36,278 bases of DNA from Phycisphaerales bacterium (GTDB lineage Bacteria > Planctomycetota > Phycisphaerae > Phycisphaerales > UBA1924): NCBI GenBank assembly GCA_029260375.1, contig JAJDDI010000015.1, positions 1 through 36,278 of the forward strand. The letters run 5' to 3'. Positions 22,131 to 30,365 of this stretch are shown here, piece after piece. Every line of letters starts with the position of its first letter. Position 1 is the stretch's first letter. The position numbers and the translations under genes were made by a program. Below the pieces are notes generated by a model. The model ran no database searches and was not told the origin of the DNA. It saw only the letters and a program-made list of their open reading frames with translations.

Positions 22131-23750
22131 ATGGGAACACTGCTCTGCGCACCGATGATGGTCCGGGATGTCGATCACGCCCTGCTCCGCGCCCGTGAGG
22201 CGAAGGACGCGGGCGCCGATCTGGTCGAGTACCGCGTTGATGAACTCGTCTCGGGTGACGAGGGCGAGACGGAGGTCATCCTGGGCCTGGTCCAGGACTC
22301 ACCCCTGCCCTGCATCGTCACCTGCCGCCCGACCTGGGAGGGGGGCGCCAGCGACAGCGACGACATGACGCGGGTGGCCCTGTTCGAGGCCCTGGGCACG
22401 AGCGACCACCCGCCGGCGTACATCGATGTAGAGCTGGCCGCGTACACCCGCTCGGCCAACCTCCGCCAGAAGGTCAACCTCGCTGTCGACCACGAGAAGC
22501 AGTCGCGCGACGTGCGCACGAGCCTGATCCTCTCGACGCACGATTTCGACTCGCGCCCGCCGGACCTGACCCGGCGCGTGCTGGCGATGAGCACCGAGCA
22601 CGCCGCGGCGGTGCACAAGGTCGCCTTCCGTGCGCGCAGCCTGCGAGACAACCTCGAGCTGTTTGATCTCCTGCAGGATCGGACCAAGCCCATGATCGCC
22701 CTGGGCATGGGGGAGTTCGGGCTGATGAGCCGCGTGCTGGCGCCCAAGTTCGGGGCGTTCCTGACGTTCGCCTCGATCCACAAAGAGGAAAGCACCGCCC
22801 CCGGCCAGCCCACGATCCGCGAGCTGCTGGACCTGTACCGCTTCCGCTCGATCAACCCCGAGACGCGCGTCTACGGCGTCATCGGCTGGCCCGTGGGGCA
22901 CTCGATGTCGCCGCACATCCACAACGCGGGGTTCGAGGGCGTCGGGCACGACGGGGTGTACCTGCCCCTGCCCATCGCCGCGGGCGACAAGGACCAGGAC
23001 GGCGCGTACGAGAGTTTCAAGGCGACGCTGCTGGCGCTGATCGACCACCGGAGGCTCGACCTCTCCGGGGCCAGCGTCACCATCCCGCACAAGGAGCACC
23101 TGGTCCGCCTGGCGCGTGAGCAGGGCTGGGTCCTCGACCCGCTGAGCGAGAGGTGCGCCGCCGCGAACACGATCACCATCGAGCGCGACGAGGGGCAGCT
23201 GAGCGTGAGTGTGAGCAACACCGACGCACGCGCCGCGGCGACGTGCCTGGGCGAGTCGATGGGTTGCCTGGCGGGCAAGCGCGTCGCGATCGTCGGCGCC
23301 GGGGGCGTCGCCCGGGCGATCGGCGCGGGCGTCGCGGCCCAGGGCGCCCGCGTGGTGATCGTCAACCGGACGCCCCAGCGGGCCGGCGCTCTAAGCGAGT
23401 CGATCGGGCCCGACGTGTGCGACGTGCTGACGATGGACGAGCTGGCATCCAGCCCGCCCGACGCGATCGTCAACGCCACGCCCGTGGGCATGAGCAGCGG
23501 GCCGGCGCCCGATCAATCGCCCGTGCCAGAGTCCGTGCTGGGCGCCTGCAGGCCCGGGACCGTCGTCTTCGACACCGTCTACAACCCCATCCAGACCCCG
23601 CTGCTGCTCGCGGCCCGCGAGCAGAATCTGCCCACCATCGACGGCGTGGCGATGTTCGTCCGACAGGCGGCGACGCAGTTCGAGGGCTGGACGGGCCAAC
23701 CGGCGCCGACCGGGCTTTTCGAGCGGATCATCTCCGAGCATCTTGCGTAA
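22131..23750 (+). CDS. aroDE: Bifunctional 3-dehydroquinate dehydratase (type I) / shikimate dehydrogenase
   Basis: This fusion carries two consecutive steps of the shikimate pathway: dehydration of 3-dehydroquinate, then NADPH-dependent reduction to shikimate. The 539-residue protein has a type I AroD domain (residues 1-240) with VEYRVDEL (32-39), the catalytic His in STHDFDSRP (H137) and the Schiff-base Lys in AAVHKVAFRA (K163). The AroE domain (245-539) has VYGVIGWPVGHSMSPHIHN (substrate serines near 258-260), SVTIPHKEHLV (catalytic K321) and a Rossmann VAIVGAGGVARAIGAG. VFDTVYNPIQTPLL and MFVRQAATQFEGWTG complete the fold. All catalytic residues are present. AroD-AroE fusions are known from plants and chlamydiae. 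It lies 11 bp after a methyltransferase gene and 8 bp before a small membrane protein gene. Confidence 0.94.
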   Translation: MGTLLCAPMMVRDVDHALLRAREAKDAGADLVEYRVDELVSGDEGETEVILGLVQDSPLPCIVTCRPTWEGGASDSDDMTRVALFEALGTSDHPPAYIDVELAAYTRSANLRQKVNLAVDHEKQSRDVRTSLILSTHDFDSRPPDLTRRVLAMSTEHAAAVHKVAFRARSLRDNLELFDLLQDRTKPMIALGMGEFGLMSRVLAPKFGAFLTFASIHKEESTAPGQPTIRELLDLYRFRSINPETRVYGVIGWPVGHSMSPHIHNAGFEGVGHDGVYLPLPIAAGDKDQDGAYESFKATLLALIDHRRLDLSGASVTIPHKEHLVRLAREQGWVLDPLSERCAAANTITIERDEGQLSVSVSNTDARAAATCLGESMGCLAGKRVAIVGAGGVARAIGAGVAAQGARVVIVNRTPQRAGALSESIGPDVCDVLTMDELASSPPDAIVNATPVGMSSGPAPDQSPVPESVLGACRPGTVVFDTVYNPIQTPLLLAAREQNLPTIDGVAMFVRQAATQFEGWTGQPAPTGLFERIISEHLA

Positions 23751-23758
23751 GGTCTCGC

Positions 23759-24121
23759 ATGCCTGCAACGGACCCTCTCGGCACTTCGGAAGCGTCGCCC
23801 GGCCTCGCGTCTCGCCCGGTCCGGTACCCCGATCAGTATCTCTGGTACATCCTCGCCGCTTCGCTCGACCTCATGCTCACCAACGCGCTGATCAACTTCC
23901 ACGGCTTTGAGGAGGCCAACGCGCTCGCCGCGCGGGTGATCGAGCTGGGCGGGTTCGCGGGGCTCATCACGTTTAAGTTCGTGTCGGTGGCGCTGGTGGT
24001 GGTGATCTGCGAGTATGTGGGTGGGCACCGCCCGATCACGGGGCGCCGGCTTGCGGCTGCGGCGATCGCCATCTCGGGCGTGCCGGTCGTGCTCGGGCTG
24101 CTGCAGCTCGTGCTGTTCTAA
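23759..24121 (+). CDS. Small membrane protein, DUF5658-like
   Basis: The 120-residue protein has a polar N-terminus (residues 1-26) and then about three membrane helices: YLWYILAASLDLMLTNALINF, LGGFAGLITFKFVSVALVVVICEYV and LAAAAIAISGVPVVLGLLQLVLF. The pattern of an Asp in the first helix with a Phe-Lys in the second fits the DUF5658 family, but this match is from memory of the pattern only. Function unknown. The ATG at 23759 lies 8 bp after aroDE, so it is probably co-transcribed. Its stop codon overlaps the convergent dehydratase gene by 4 bp. Confidence 0.7.
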   Translation: MPATDPLGTSEASPGLASRPVRYPDQYLWYILAASLDLMLTNALINFHGFEEANALAARVIELGGFAGLITFKFVSVALVVVICEYVGGHRPITGRRLAAAAIAISGVPVVLGLLQLVLF

Positions 24122-24639
24122 GCGGGGATCTCGACGCCGCTGGAGCGCAGCAGCGTGCGGAAGCTCTCCCCGAACACGAAGTTGTGTTCGGGGAACTGGG
24201 CGCCACCCATGTTGTTGTCCAGATGCGAGAACATCAGGTCTACGCGACCGATCTCGCGTGGGGCCCCCGGGCCGCGGGCGTCGTGGCGGATCAGCTCGAT
24301 GATCCCCTTGGTCGAGGCGCCCATGTCCGTCATCGACTCGATCGTTGCGGTGTAGCGGAGCTGGTCGCCCGGGACCGCGTCCTCCGTGAGTTCGGCCCTG
24401 CTTACCTTTGCGAGCACCACTTTCTCGCGGAACGCCTCGGCGTGCCCGACGAGCACGCCCGCGGTCTGGGCCATGCCCTCGACAATCAGCGACATGGGCA
24501 TGACGGGCAGCGCGGGGCGGCCGCCCGTCGCGGGGAAGTGGTCGTGCAGGTGTTCTTCGGCCAGCGAGACGCCCTTGATCGCGACGAGCTTCTCGCGCGG
24601 GATCAGCTCGACGACGCGGTCAATCCACATCCATCGCAT
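24118..24639 (-). CDS. FabZ/FabA-like hotdog 3-hydroxyacyl-ACP dehydratase, second copy
   Basis: The 173-residue protein has the hotdog dehydratase layout: MRWMWIDRVVELIPREKLVAIKGVSLAEEHLHDHFP with catalytic His34, then PVMPMSLIVEGMAQTAGVLVG with catalytic Glu54. Canonical FabZ has PGVLIVEALAQ at that place; here MPMSLIVEGMAQ. It is longer than FabZ (about 140-150 residues), with a C-terminal extension ending VFGESFRTLLRSSGVEIPA. By family knowledge it dehydrates 3-hydroxyacyl chains bound to acyl carrier protein. It lies 12 bp after the ACP gene and is the third gene of a leftward FabZ-ACP-FabZ operon. A chance 11-bp hairpin (24167-24194) lies within the coding sequence. Confidence 0.85.
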   Translation of the reverse strand: MRWMWIDRVVELIPREKLVAIKGVSLAEEHLHDHFPATGGRPALPVMPMSLIVEGMAQTAGVLVGHAEAFREKVVLAKVSRAELTEDAVPGDQLRYTATIESMTDMGASTKGIIELIRHDARGPGAPREIGRVDLMFSHLDNNMGGAQFPEHNFVFGESFRTLLRSSGVEIPA

Positions 24640-24651
24640 GGGCGTGTCCGA

Positions 24652-25041
24652 TCAGGCCGCGGTCTGCAGCTTGCGCTCGCAGAAGTCCACGAGCGCGTCC
24701 ACGGTGAAGATGTTGGCGACGTTGCCGACGGAACGGTCGGCCTCGAGCGAGGTGAAGTCGAAGTGGGGCAGGCGCTCCTTGAGCTCGCCCAGGCCCTTGT
24801 CGGTGACCTTGCCGCCCTCGACGAACTCGGGGTCCTGCGTGACGCCCTCGGGGAACAGCTCGCCCTGGGCGATCTTGAAGCCGAAGGCCTGCTCGAGCTT
24901 GAAGGAGATGTCGAGGATGTCGATCGACTCGGCGCCCAGGTCCGCGATGAGCTTCGCCTCGGGCGTCACCTCGTCGTCATCGACGGCCAGCGCATCGACG
25001 AGGACCTCACGGACACTGTCAAAGATTTCGTCTCGGGTCAT
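24652..25041 (-). CDS. Acyl carrier protein, extended form
   Basis: The 129-residue acidic protein starts MTRDEIFDSVREVLVDALAVDDDEVTPEAKLIADLGAESIDILDISFKLEQAFGFKI, a clear ACP helix 1-loop-helix 2. Ser39 in GAESID is the phosphopantetheine site (DSL in canonical AcpP, here ESI). Normal ACPs have 75-85 residues. About 45 extra residues (roughly 58-105, GELFPEGVTQDPEFVEGGKVTDKGLGELKERLPHFDF) separate helix 2 from the C-terminal helix region VGNVANIFTVDALVDFCERKL. It lies between two dehydratase genes and is therefore likely their dedicated carrier rather than the main fatty-acid ACP. Similar long ACPs with a FabZ partner occur in planctomycetes; the product is unknown. Confidence 0.88.
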   Translation of the reverse strand: MTRDEIFDSVREVLVDALAVDDDEVTPEAKLIADLGAESIDILDISFKLEQAFGFKIAQGELFPEGVTQDPEFVEGGKVTDKGLGELKERLPHFDFTSLEADRSVGNVANIFTVDALVDFCERKLQTAA

Positions 25042-25127
25042 TCCAGCTTCCTGACATGCCGGGGCTCCGCCCAGGCGTGGTGGGGGGATTCAGAGTGAAT
25101 CAGGGGCCATCCTATGCGCTGCGGCGC

Positions 25128-25556
25128 TCACCGCCCAGCCGGGGCGGGGGTCGGGACAACCGCGTGGCGGAGGGTGATCCTCCCGGAGGCCGCGACGCCG
25201 CCGTCCCCGCCGCCCGGGGAGGCCAGGATCTCCACCGACCCCTTGGCGTCCACCGGCGCCTCGCCGGGGGCGGACCTGAGGTCCACCGTGACCCGGATCG
25301 TGGACCCGGGCGTGACGAACCGCCCGTACTTGAGCGCCCTGACGGACCCGAGCACGAGCGGTGGGCTTGCGCTGGCGTCCGGGTCCGCCAGCTCGCGCGC
25401 CGCCTGGACCATCGCCTCGAGCATGAGCACGCCCGGCAGGACGGGGAACGTCGGGAAGTGGTCCTGCAGGTACTCCTCGCTGAGCGAGACCTGCTTGAGC
25501 GCGACCAGGCGGGTGGGGCTGCGCTCGATGACCTTGTCGATCAGGCGGAAGTGCAT
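25128..25556 (-). CDS. FabZ-like 3-hydroxyacyl-ACP dehydratase, first copy
   Basis: The 142-residue protein is a compact hotdog dehydratase: MHFRLIDKVIERSPTRLVALKQVSLSEEYLQDHFPTFPVLPGVLMLEAMVQAA. It has catalytic His33 in DHFP and Glu47 in MLEAM, close to canonical FabZ. The second strand set (LGSVRALKYGRFVTPGSTIRVTVDL) is normal. The C-terminal 25 residues are Gly/Pro-rich (ASPGGGDGGVAASGR...). It is the first gene of a leftward operon followed by an ACP (86 bp) and a second dehydratase, and it diverges from recO with only 53 bp between start codons. It could serve bulk fatty-acid synthesis, but two dehydratases around a long ACP suggest a specialised acyl product. Confidence 0.87.
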   Translation of the reverse strand: MHFRLIDKVIERSPTRLVALKQVSLSEEYLQDHFPTFPVLPGVLMLEAMVQAARELADPDASASPPLVLGSVRALKYGRFVTPGSTIRVTVDLRSAPGEAPVDAKGSVEILASPGGGDGGVAASGRITLRHAVVPTPAPAGR

Positions 25557-25609
25557 GGGATGAGCGTACGCGCGGGCGGCGGGGCGTGGGTGGCGGGTAC
25601 CCTCCGGGC

Positions 25610-26392
25610 GTGCCGACGATCCACGACGAGGCGATCTGCGTCCGCCAGTGGGACTGGTCCGAGACCAGCCAGACGGTGTCGCTGTTCGCGCGGGAGGCGG
25701 GGATCTTCCGGGCGGTGGCCAAGGGCTCGCGCCGCGAGGGGGCGCCGTTCTCGGGCGGGCTGGAGGTGCTCACCCGGGCCGGGCTGACGGCCAGCCTCAA
25801 GCGGACGGGGGCGCTCTCGACGCTGACCTCGTGGGACCTGCGCGACGCGTACCCCGCGCTGCGCAAGGAACTGCCCCGGTTCCACGCGGGGATGTACGTC
25901 GCGGACCTGATCCATCACGCGGTGCACGACGCCGACCCGCACCCGGCGCTGTACGACGCGAGCGTGCGCGCCCTCTGGGCGATCGGGGGTGTGCGCGACG
26001 CCGGGCCGAGCGATCCGGGCGTGGCGCTGCTGAACTTTCAGTGGGCGCTGCTCACCGAGACGGGAAGGTCGCCGGTGATCGATCGCAGCGCGGACACGGG
26101 GGAGCGCCTGCGTGAATCGAGCACCTACGTCTTTGCGCCATCGCTTGGCGGACTCATCCCGGACACGCGCGGCGCGTCCGATACGGGCTGGAGGGTCCGA
26201 GAACAGACGGTGGGGCTGCTCCGGCGCGTCGCGGCGGGGGATGGACTCGAGGAAGAGGCGGCGCCCTCGGTGCGGCGCGCAAACCGCCTGCTGGCGGCCC
26301 ATATCGCCTGGGGCCTGGAAACGACCCCCGCGACGGCGGCGCTGGCGCTGGGGCAGAGCTCGCAACCTGCTCCCCGCGACCCGATGGCGTGA
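25610..26392 (+). CDS. recO: DNA repair protein RecO
   Basis: RecO loads RecA onto SSB-coated DNA together with RecR in recombinational gap repair. The 260-residue protein starts with the RecO OB-fold pattern (MPTIHDEAICVRQWDWSETSQTVSLFAREAGIFRAVAKGSRREGAPFSGGLEVLTRAGL). A helical C-terminal domain follows (ELPRFHAGMYVADLIHHAVHDADPHPALYDASVRAL, then VALLNFQWALLTETGRSPVIDRSADTG). No zinc-finger cysteines are visible, as in several RecO groups. The GTG at 25610 starts at the conserved N-terminus; the extra eight codons upstream are not conserved. It diverges from the FabZ-ACP-FabZ operon. Confidence 0.85.
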   Translation: MPTIHDEAICVRQWDWSETSQTVSLFAREAGIFRAVAKGSRREGAPFSGGLEVLTRAGLTASLKRTGALSTLTSWDLRDAYPALRKELPRFHAGMYVADLIHHAVHDADPHPALYDASVRALWAIGGVRDAGPSDPGVALLNFQWALLTETGRSPVIDRSADTGERLRESSTYVFAPSLGGLIPDTRGASDTGWRVREQTVGLLRRVAAGDGLEEEAAPSVRRANRLLAAHIAWGLETTPATAALALGQSSQPAPRDPMA

Positions 26393-26491
26393 AAGTCGTT
26401 GCCCGCCCGTGTCGATGATGCCGGTGAGCCCTCGAAAGTGTGCTCCTCGACGGATCGAGGGGTCTTGTAGGGCTTGCAGCGGGCACGGACG

Positions 26492-27997
26492 ATGCGAAGC
26501 CAGATCCTCAAAGAACTGACGGCGAGCAACTCGCTGCCCACGCTGCCCGCCATCGCGGCGCGCATCGTGGAGCTCACGCAGGACCCTGACGTCGCTCTCG
26601 ATGACCTGGCCGAGATGATCCAGAACGATCAGGCGCTCGCGGCCAAGATTCTCCGGACCATCAACTCGAGCTACTACGGACTGCAACAGAAGTGCGCCAG
26701 CATCCAGCGGGCGCTCGCGCTCATGGGCCTGAACCCCGTCCGCAGTCTCGTGCTCGGGTTCTCACTGGTGGACACTGTTGGCGAAGACTGCTGCGGGAAG
26801 TTCGACTTCACCAGCTACTGGAAGCGTGGCCTGCTGACCGCGATCGGCGCTCGCGCCGTCGCCGAGGCGAAGAGGTTCAGCGGCGCCGACGAGGCGTTCC
26901 TGGGCGGACTGCTCCAGGACGTGGGCATGGTCGTTCTGCACCGGGCGCTCAAAGAGGTGTACGAGGATCTGCTCGAACGCTCGAACGGGGTGCACGCGTC
27001 GCTGCTCGCGCTGGAGATCAATGAGCTGGAGACCCACCACGCCGAGGTCGGGGCCATGCTGACGCAGCGCTGGAACCTGCCCGAGGAGCTGGTGCTGTGC
27101 GTCCGCTACCACGAGCGTCCGACCGCGGCGCCCCAGGGCGTGGCTGACCTTGTCCGGTGCGTCGCGCTGGGAAACCTCATCCACGACGCGCTCACCGACA
27201 AGGACCCATCGACCGCCCTCCGGTCGCTGTACGCCAAGGCCCAGGCGTGGATGAGCCTGACGCCGACCGAAATCGATGATATTCTGGTCTCGGTGGGGGA
27301 CTCTGCCAAAGAGCTGGCCAAGTTCTTCAGCCTGCGGATCGGCGAGTACCGGTCTGACCGGGAGATCGTGTCCGAGGCCGAGCGTCAGATGATGCAGTTC
27401 TCTCGCTCGGGCGAGCACGAGTCCTACACCGAGCGCGGGCTCGAGACCGAGCTGATACCCACGCCTGAGCGCGACGGGCTGACGGGCGCCATCGGGTCGC
27501 AGGGGTTCCTGTCGGCGCTGCGTGCCGCGTGCCCGGCCGCGTGCGAGGGCAGGACCATGCTCAGTGTCGCGCAGTTCAAGCTCGACGGGGCGGAGGCGTT
27601 GGTCTCACAGCACGGCCCCGAGGCGTTCGACGAGGCGGTCATCGGAGCCGTCGTGCAGCTCCGGGCGCTGTTCGAGCCCATGGGCGGGATCGTTTGCCGC
27701 CTGGCGCCCACAATCTTCGGTGTGGTTCTGCCGGGGACGCCCAAGCAGTCCGCGGCAATCGCGGCGGACCGGTTCCGCAAGCAGCTCCCGCTCTCGATCG
27801 CGGGCTGGATCGGGAGCGACCGCCCAGCGACGCACCCGCTGCGCGTGAGCGCCGGGGTCGCGGCCATTGACGACGAATCCCGGGCGACGATCTCCAGCGC
27901 CGACGAACTCATGTCCGCCGCTGCCAGCGCGATCAAGGATGCGCGGGCCAGCGGGGGCGACGCCGTGCGCACGTTCGCGCCCTCCGCCGCGGCCTGA
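26492..27997 (+). CDS. HDOD-domain protein with degenerate GGDEF-like C-terminal domain
   Basis: The 501-residue cytoplasmic signalling protein has an HDOD domain (about residues 8-205): LPTLPAIAARIVELTQDPDVALDDLAEMIQNDQALAAKILRTINSSYYGLQQKCASIQRALALMGLNPVRSLVLG, then LLQDVGMVV and HHAEVGAMLTQRWNLPEELVLCVRYHE. The C-terminal third (about 345-495) keeps the diguanylate-cyclase frame (ERDGLTGAIGSQGFLSALRAA..., LRVSAGVAAIDD, SADELMSAAASAIKDARASGGDAV). The GGDEF loop reads RLAPTIFGVVLPG, so cyclase activity is not expected. It may bind c-di-GMP or GTP, or only mediate contacts. The ATG at 26492 is preferred over a TTG six codons earlier. It converges with the M16 peptidase gene with 3 bp between stops. 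Confidence 0.85.
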   Translation: MRSQILKELTASNSLPTLPAIAARIVELTQDPDVALDDLAEMIQNDQALAAKILRTINSSYYGLQQKCASIQRALALMGLNPVRSLVLGFSLVDTVGEDCCGKFDFTSYWKRGLLTAIGARAVAEAKRFSGADEAFLGGLLQDVGMVVLHRALKEVYEDLLERSNGVHASLLALEINELETHHAEVGAMLTQRWNLPEELVLCVRYHERPTAAPQGVADLVRCVALGNLIHDALTDKDPSTALRSLYAKAQAWMSLTPTEIDDILVSVGDSAKELAKFFSLRIGEYRSDREIVSEAERQMMQFSRSGEHESYTERGLETELIPTPERDGLTGAIGSQGFLSALRAACPAACEGRTMLSVAQFKLDGAEALVSQHGPEAFDEAVIGAVVQLRALFEPMGGIVCRLAPTIFGVVLPGTPKQSAAIAADRFRKQLPLSIAGWIGSDRPATHPLRVSAGVAAIDDESRATISSADELMSAAASAIKDARASGGDAVRTFAPSAAA

Positions 27998-28000
27998 GCC

Positions 28001-29221
28001 TCACGAGGGGGTCAGGCAACCGGTGGTCCGAGGATGCATGGGGAACTCAGCCGCGACGCGGCGCACGTCATCGAGCGTGACCGCCTCGATCCGTGCGAGC
28101 TCGTCCTCAAGCGTCATGTACCGCCCGACAGAGGTCCACAAGCGCCCGAGGCGTTGCATCCGGTCGTGGGGGCGTTCGCCGGCGAGCGTCACGCCGGTGG
28201 CGAGCTTGGTGCGCAATCGCTCAAGGTCGTCCTGCTCGATCGACGCCGCGACGCTGTCGATCTCGAGTTCGACGACCGACCAGATCTCGTCGGCCCGTTC
28301 CGGATCGCCCGAGGCGTACACGAAGAAGTCGCCCGCGCCGTCGTGCGGGTCGAACGAGGCCTGCGCCTCCTCGGCCAGCCCGGGCTCGATCAGCGCCCAG
28401 TGCAGGCGCGAGTTGTCGGGGGACCCGAGCACCTGGGCCAGCAGCATCGCGGCGTAGCGCCGATCGTCGGTCGCCGACGGGGCGTTGGCCACCGCGATCA
28501 TGTACGCCCGGTTGATGCGTTCATCGGTCAGACGAACCTCCATGCCCGCGGGGGGGGAGAGCGGTTCGCGGGGGCGGGGCGAGGTGGGCGTCCAAGACCC
28601 GCACAGGCGCTCGACGTCGCGGGCCGCGTCGTCGAAGTCCACCCGCCCCGCGAGCGAGACGATCGTGTTGTCGGCGCTGTAGCGGTCCTGGAAGTACGCC
28701 ATCATCTGGTCGCGCTGCAGAGCGCCGACCGTCTCGTCGGTCCCGAGCACGCGGTGGGCCATCCCGGTCCCCGCCCGGTGGGCGGCGATGGTCGCCTCGT
28801 AGAGCACCCAGAACGGGTTGTCCTTGTACATCGCGATCTCTTCGAGGATGACCTGCTTCTCGGTGTCGAAGTCGTCCTGGCGCAGCGCGGGGCGCATCAT
28901 CCGCCCCAGCGTGTCGAGCGCCCTTGGCATGTGCTCGGGCAGGATCTGGGCGTAGAAGCAGGTCAGCTCGTGCGATGTGTAGGCGTTGTTGCGGGCGCCC
29001 ATCTCGTCGAACGTCCGGTTGATGTCGTCGGCCGAGAGCGTCTCGGTGCCCTTGAACATCATGTGCTCGAGGTAGTGGCTCACGCCCATGACGCCCGGAT
29101 CCTCGTCGCGGGCGCCCGTGGCGACAAAGAAGCCCGCCGCGGCGGAGTGGGCGTCCGGGTCGATCTCGGCGACGACACGCAGCCCGTTGTCCAGAACCCG
29201 CTCGTGGTAGGTAATCGGCAT
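28001..29221 (-). CDS. M16 family zinc metallopeptidase
   Basis: The 406-residue protein is a single M16B-type unit. The inverted zinc motif is GVSHYLEHMMFKGT (H49-x-x-E52-H53), with the downstream acidic ligand in KQVILEEIAMYKDNP (near residues 123-137). NNAYTSHELTCFYAQI and a C-terminal half (NRAYMIAVANAPSATDDRRYAAMLLAQVLGS...) follow. Family members degrade peptides or process precursors; the zinc ligands are intact here. There is no signal peptide. The start at 29221 is the first ATG before the conserved VLDNGLRVV motif. It follows thiE by 22 bp on the same strand, so the two form an operon although their roles look unrelated. Confidence 0.9.
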   Translation of the reverse strand: MPITYHERVLDNGLRVVAEIDPDAHSAAAGFFVATGARDEDPGVMGVSHYLEHMMFKGTETLSADDINRTFDEMGARNNAYTSHELTCFYAQILPEHMPRALDTLGRMMRPALRQDDFDTEKQVILEEIAMYKDNPFWVLYEATIAAHRAGTGMAHRVLGTDETVGALQRDQMMAYFQDRYSADNTIVSLAGRVDFDDAARDVERLCGSWTPTSPRPREPLSPPAGMEVRLTDERINRAYMIAVANAPSATDDRRYAAMLLAQVLGSPDNSRLHWALIEPGLAEEAQASFDPHDGAGDFFVYASGDPERADEIWSVVELEIDSVAASIEQDDLERLRTKLATGVTLAGERPHDRMQRLGRLWTSVGRYMTLEDELARIEAVTLDDVRRVAAEFPMHPRTTGCLTPS

Positions 29222-29243
29222 GGGGCCAGTGTAGAGGGCGGGC

Positions 29244-30296
29244 TCAGTCGCCGAGGGCTCCCAGAATCGCCCGGCACGCCTCGTCGGGCGCCCGCGCGGC
29301 GCAAACCTCGGAGCTGACCGCGACGCCGCGCACGCCAATCGATGCGAGCTGACCCACGTTGACCGCCCCGACGCCCGAGATCGCCAGGTGGGGCGTGTCC
29401 CGCGTGACCGGGTCGTCCAGATAGGCCCGGGCGTAGTCGGGTCCCGCGAGCCCGGGCTTGGGCTTGGTCGTCGAGGGGAACATGGGCCCGAGCCCGCAGT
29501 AGGACGCCCCGCCTTCGACCGCCCGGCGGGCGTCACCGATGCACGAGGTGGAGACGCCGACGATCGAGCCGGCGCCAAGCACCCGGCGGGCCTCGCCCGG
29601 TTCCAGGTCGCCCTGTCCGAGGTGGACGCCGTCGGCGGCGCTGAGCAGGGCGATGTCCGGGCGGTCGTTGATGATCGCGTGCGCGCCCGAGGCGCGGGCG
29701 ATCTCCACGAGCGTGCTCGCGCGGGCGAGCAGCTCGCGATCGGGCAGATCCTTCTCGCGCAGCTGGAGGCAGTCGGCGCCACCCTCGATCGCCAGTCTCG
29801 CGACCCGCTCCCAGGGCAGCGTCTCGCACAGCGAGGCGGTGATCAGGACGCACAGCCTCCACTGGGGGGCCTCGCGTCCCAGGCGGACGAGCAGCGTGCG
29901 CTCGGTGTCGTACACGCGGTACCGCAACGCTTCGAAGGCGGCGCTGTCGCCCCCGAGCGTCTTGGAGACCTCCTCGATCGAGCGGAGCGCCTCGCCCGTG
30001 CGCTTGGCCGCGGCGCTGGCGACCGCGGCCAGATCCTGGCGCGACCGCTCCCGGGAGGTGCTCACGCCCGTGCCGACGTCCCCGGGGGTGTCCCGCGCGG
30101 AGAGCAGGAGCCCGGGCGCCAGGGGCAGGGCGGCCACGGAGCCCGAGAGATCATGGCGGATCCGCTTGATCGCGGTGCACAGCGCCGCGTCGTCCAGAAC
30201 GAACCTGGCCACGTCTTCGAGCGTGCGCAGGCCCTCGCGCGCGCGATTGGCGCTGGCGTCGAGAAGTCGCGCGGCTGCGTGGTCCGAGGGGGTCAT
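29244..30296 (-). CDS. thiE: Thiamine-phosphate synthase with N-terminal ThiE-associated helical domain
   Basis: ThiE joins HMP diphosphate and THZ phosphate to thiamine phosphate. The 350-residue protein has an N-terminal helical domain (about residues 8-140, ARLLDASANRAREGLRTLEDVARFVLDD..., RTGEALRSIEEVSKTLG, RYRVYDTERTLLVRLG), the extra domain found on ThiE of cyanobacteria and planctomycetes. The TIM-barrel synthase (145-350) then shows GGADCLQLREKDLPDRELL (pyrophosphate site), AHAIINDRPDIALLSAADGVHLGQGDL, VGVSTSCIGDARRAVEGGASYCGLGPMFPSTTKP and a closing AISGVGAVNVGQLASIGVRGVAVSSEV. Key motifs are all present. It is the first gene of a pair with the M16 peptidase. No thiamine-riboswitch-like sequence was seen in the 69 bp upstream. 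Confidence 0.92.
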   Translation of the reverse strand: MTPSDHAAARLLDASANRAREGLRTLEDVARFVLDDAALCTAIKRIRHDLSGSVAALPLAPGLLLSARDTPGDVGTGVSTSRERSRQDLAAVASAAAKRTGEALRSIEEVSKTLGGDSAAFEALRYRVYDTERTLLVRLGREAPQWRLCVLITASLCETLPWERVARLAIEGGADCLQLREKDLPDRELLARASTLVEIARASGAHAIINDRPDIALLSAADGVHLGQGDLEPGEARRVLGAGSIVGVSTSCIGDARRAVEGGASYCGLGPMFPSTTKPKPGLAGPDYARAYLDDPVTRDTPHLAISGVGAVNVGQLASIGVRGVAVSSEVCAARAPDEACRAILGALGD

Positions 30297-30365
30297 GGGG
30301 GGATCGGTCCGGGCTGGGCCTGGGGGCGGGCTGGTTTCGGGCGGTTCTCAGGCGGACAATAGGGG

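Noticed and set aside
24167..24194. 11-bp inverted repeat (TCCCCGAACAC / GTGTTCGGGGA)
   Set aside because: It lies wholly within the coding sequence of the second dehydratase, with no T-run and no second copy. It probably reflects codon choice and is not a REP.
30297..30365. Thiamine (TPP) riboswitch upstream of thiE
   Set aside because: The region is only 69 bp and shows no CTGAGA-type or ACCTGA-type conserved blocks of the thi-box.
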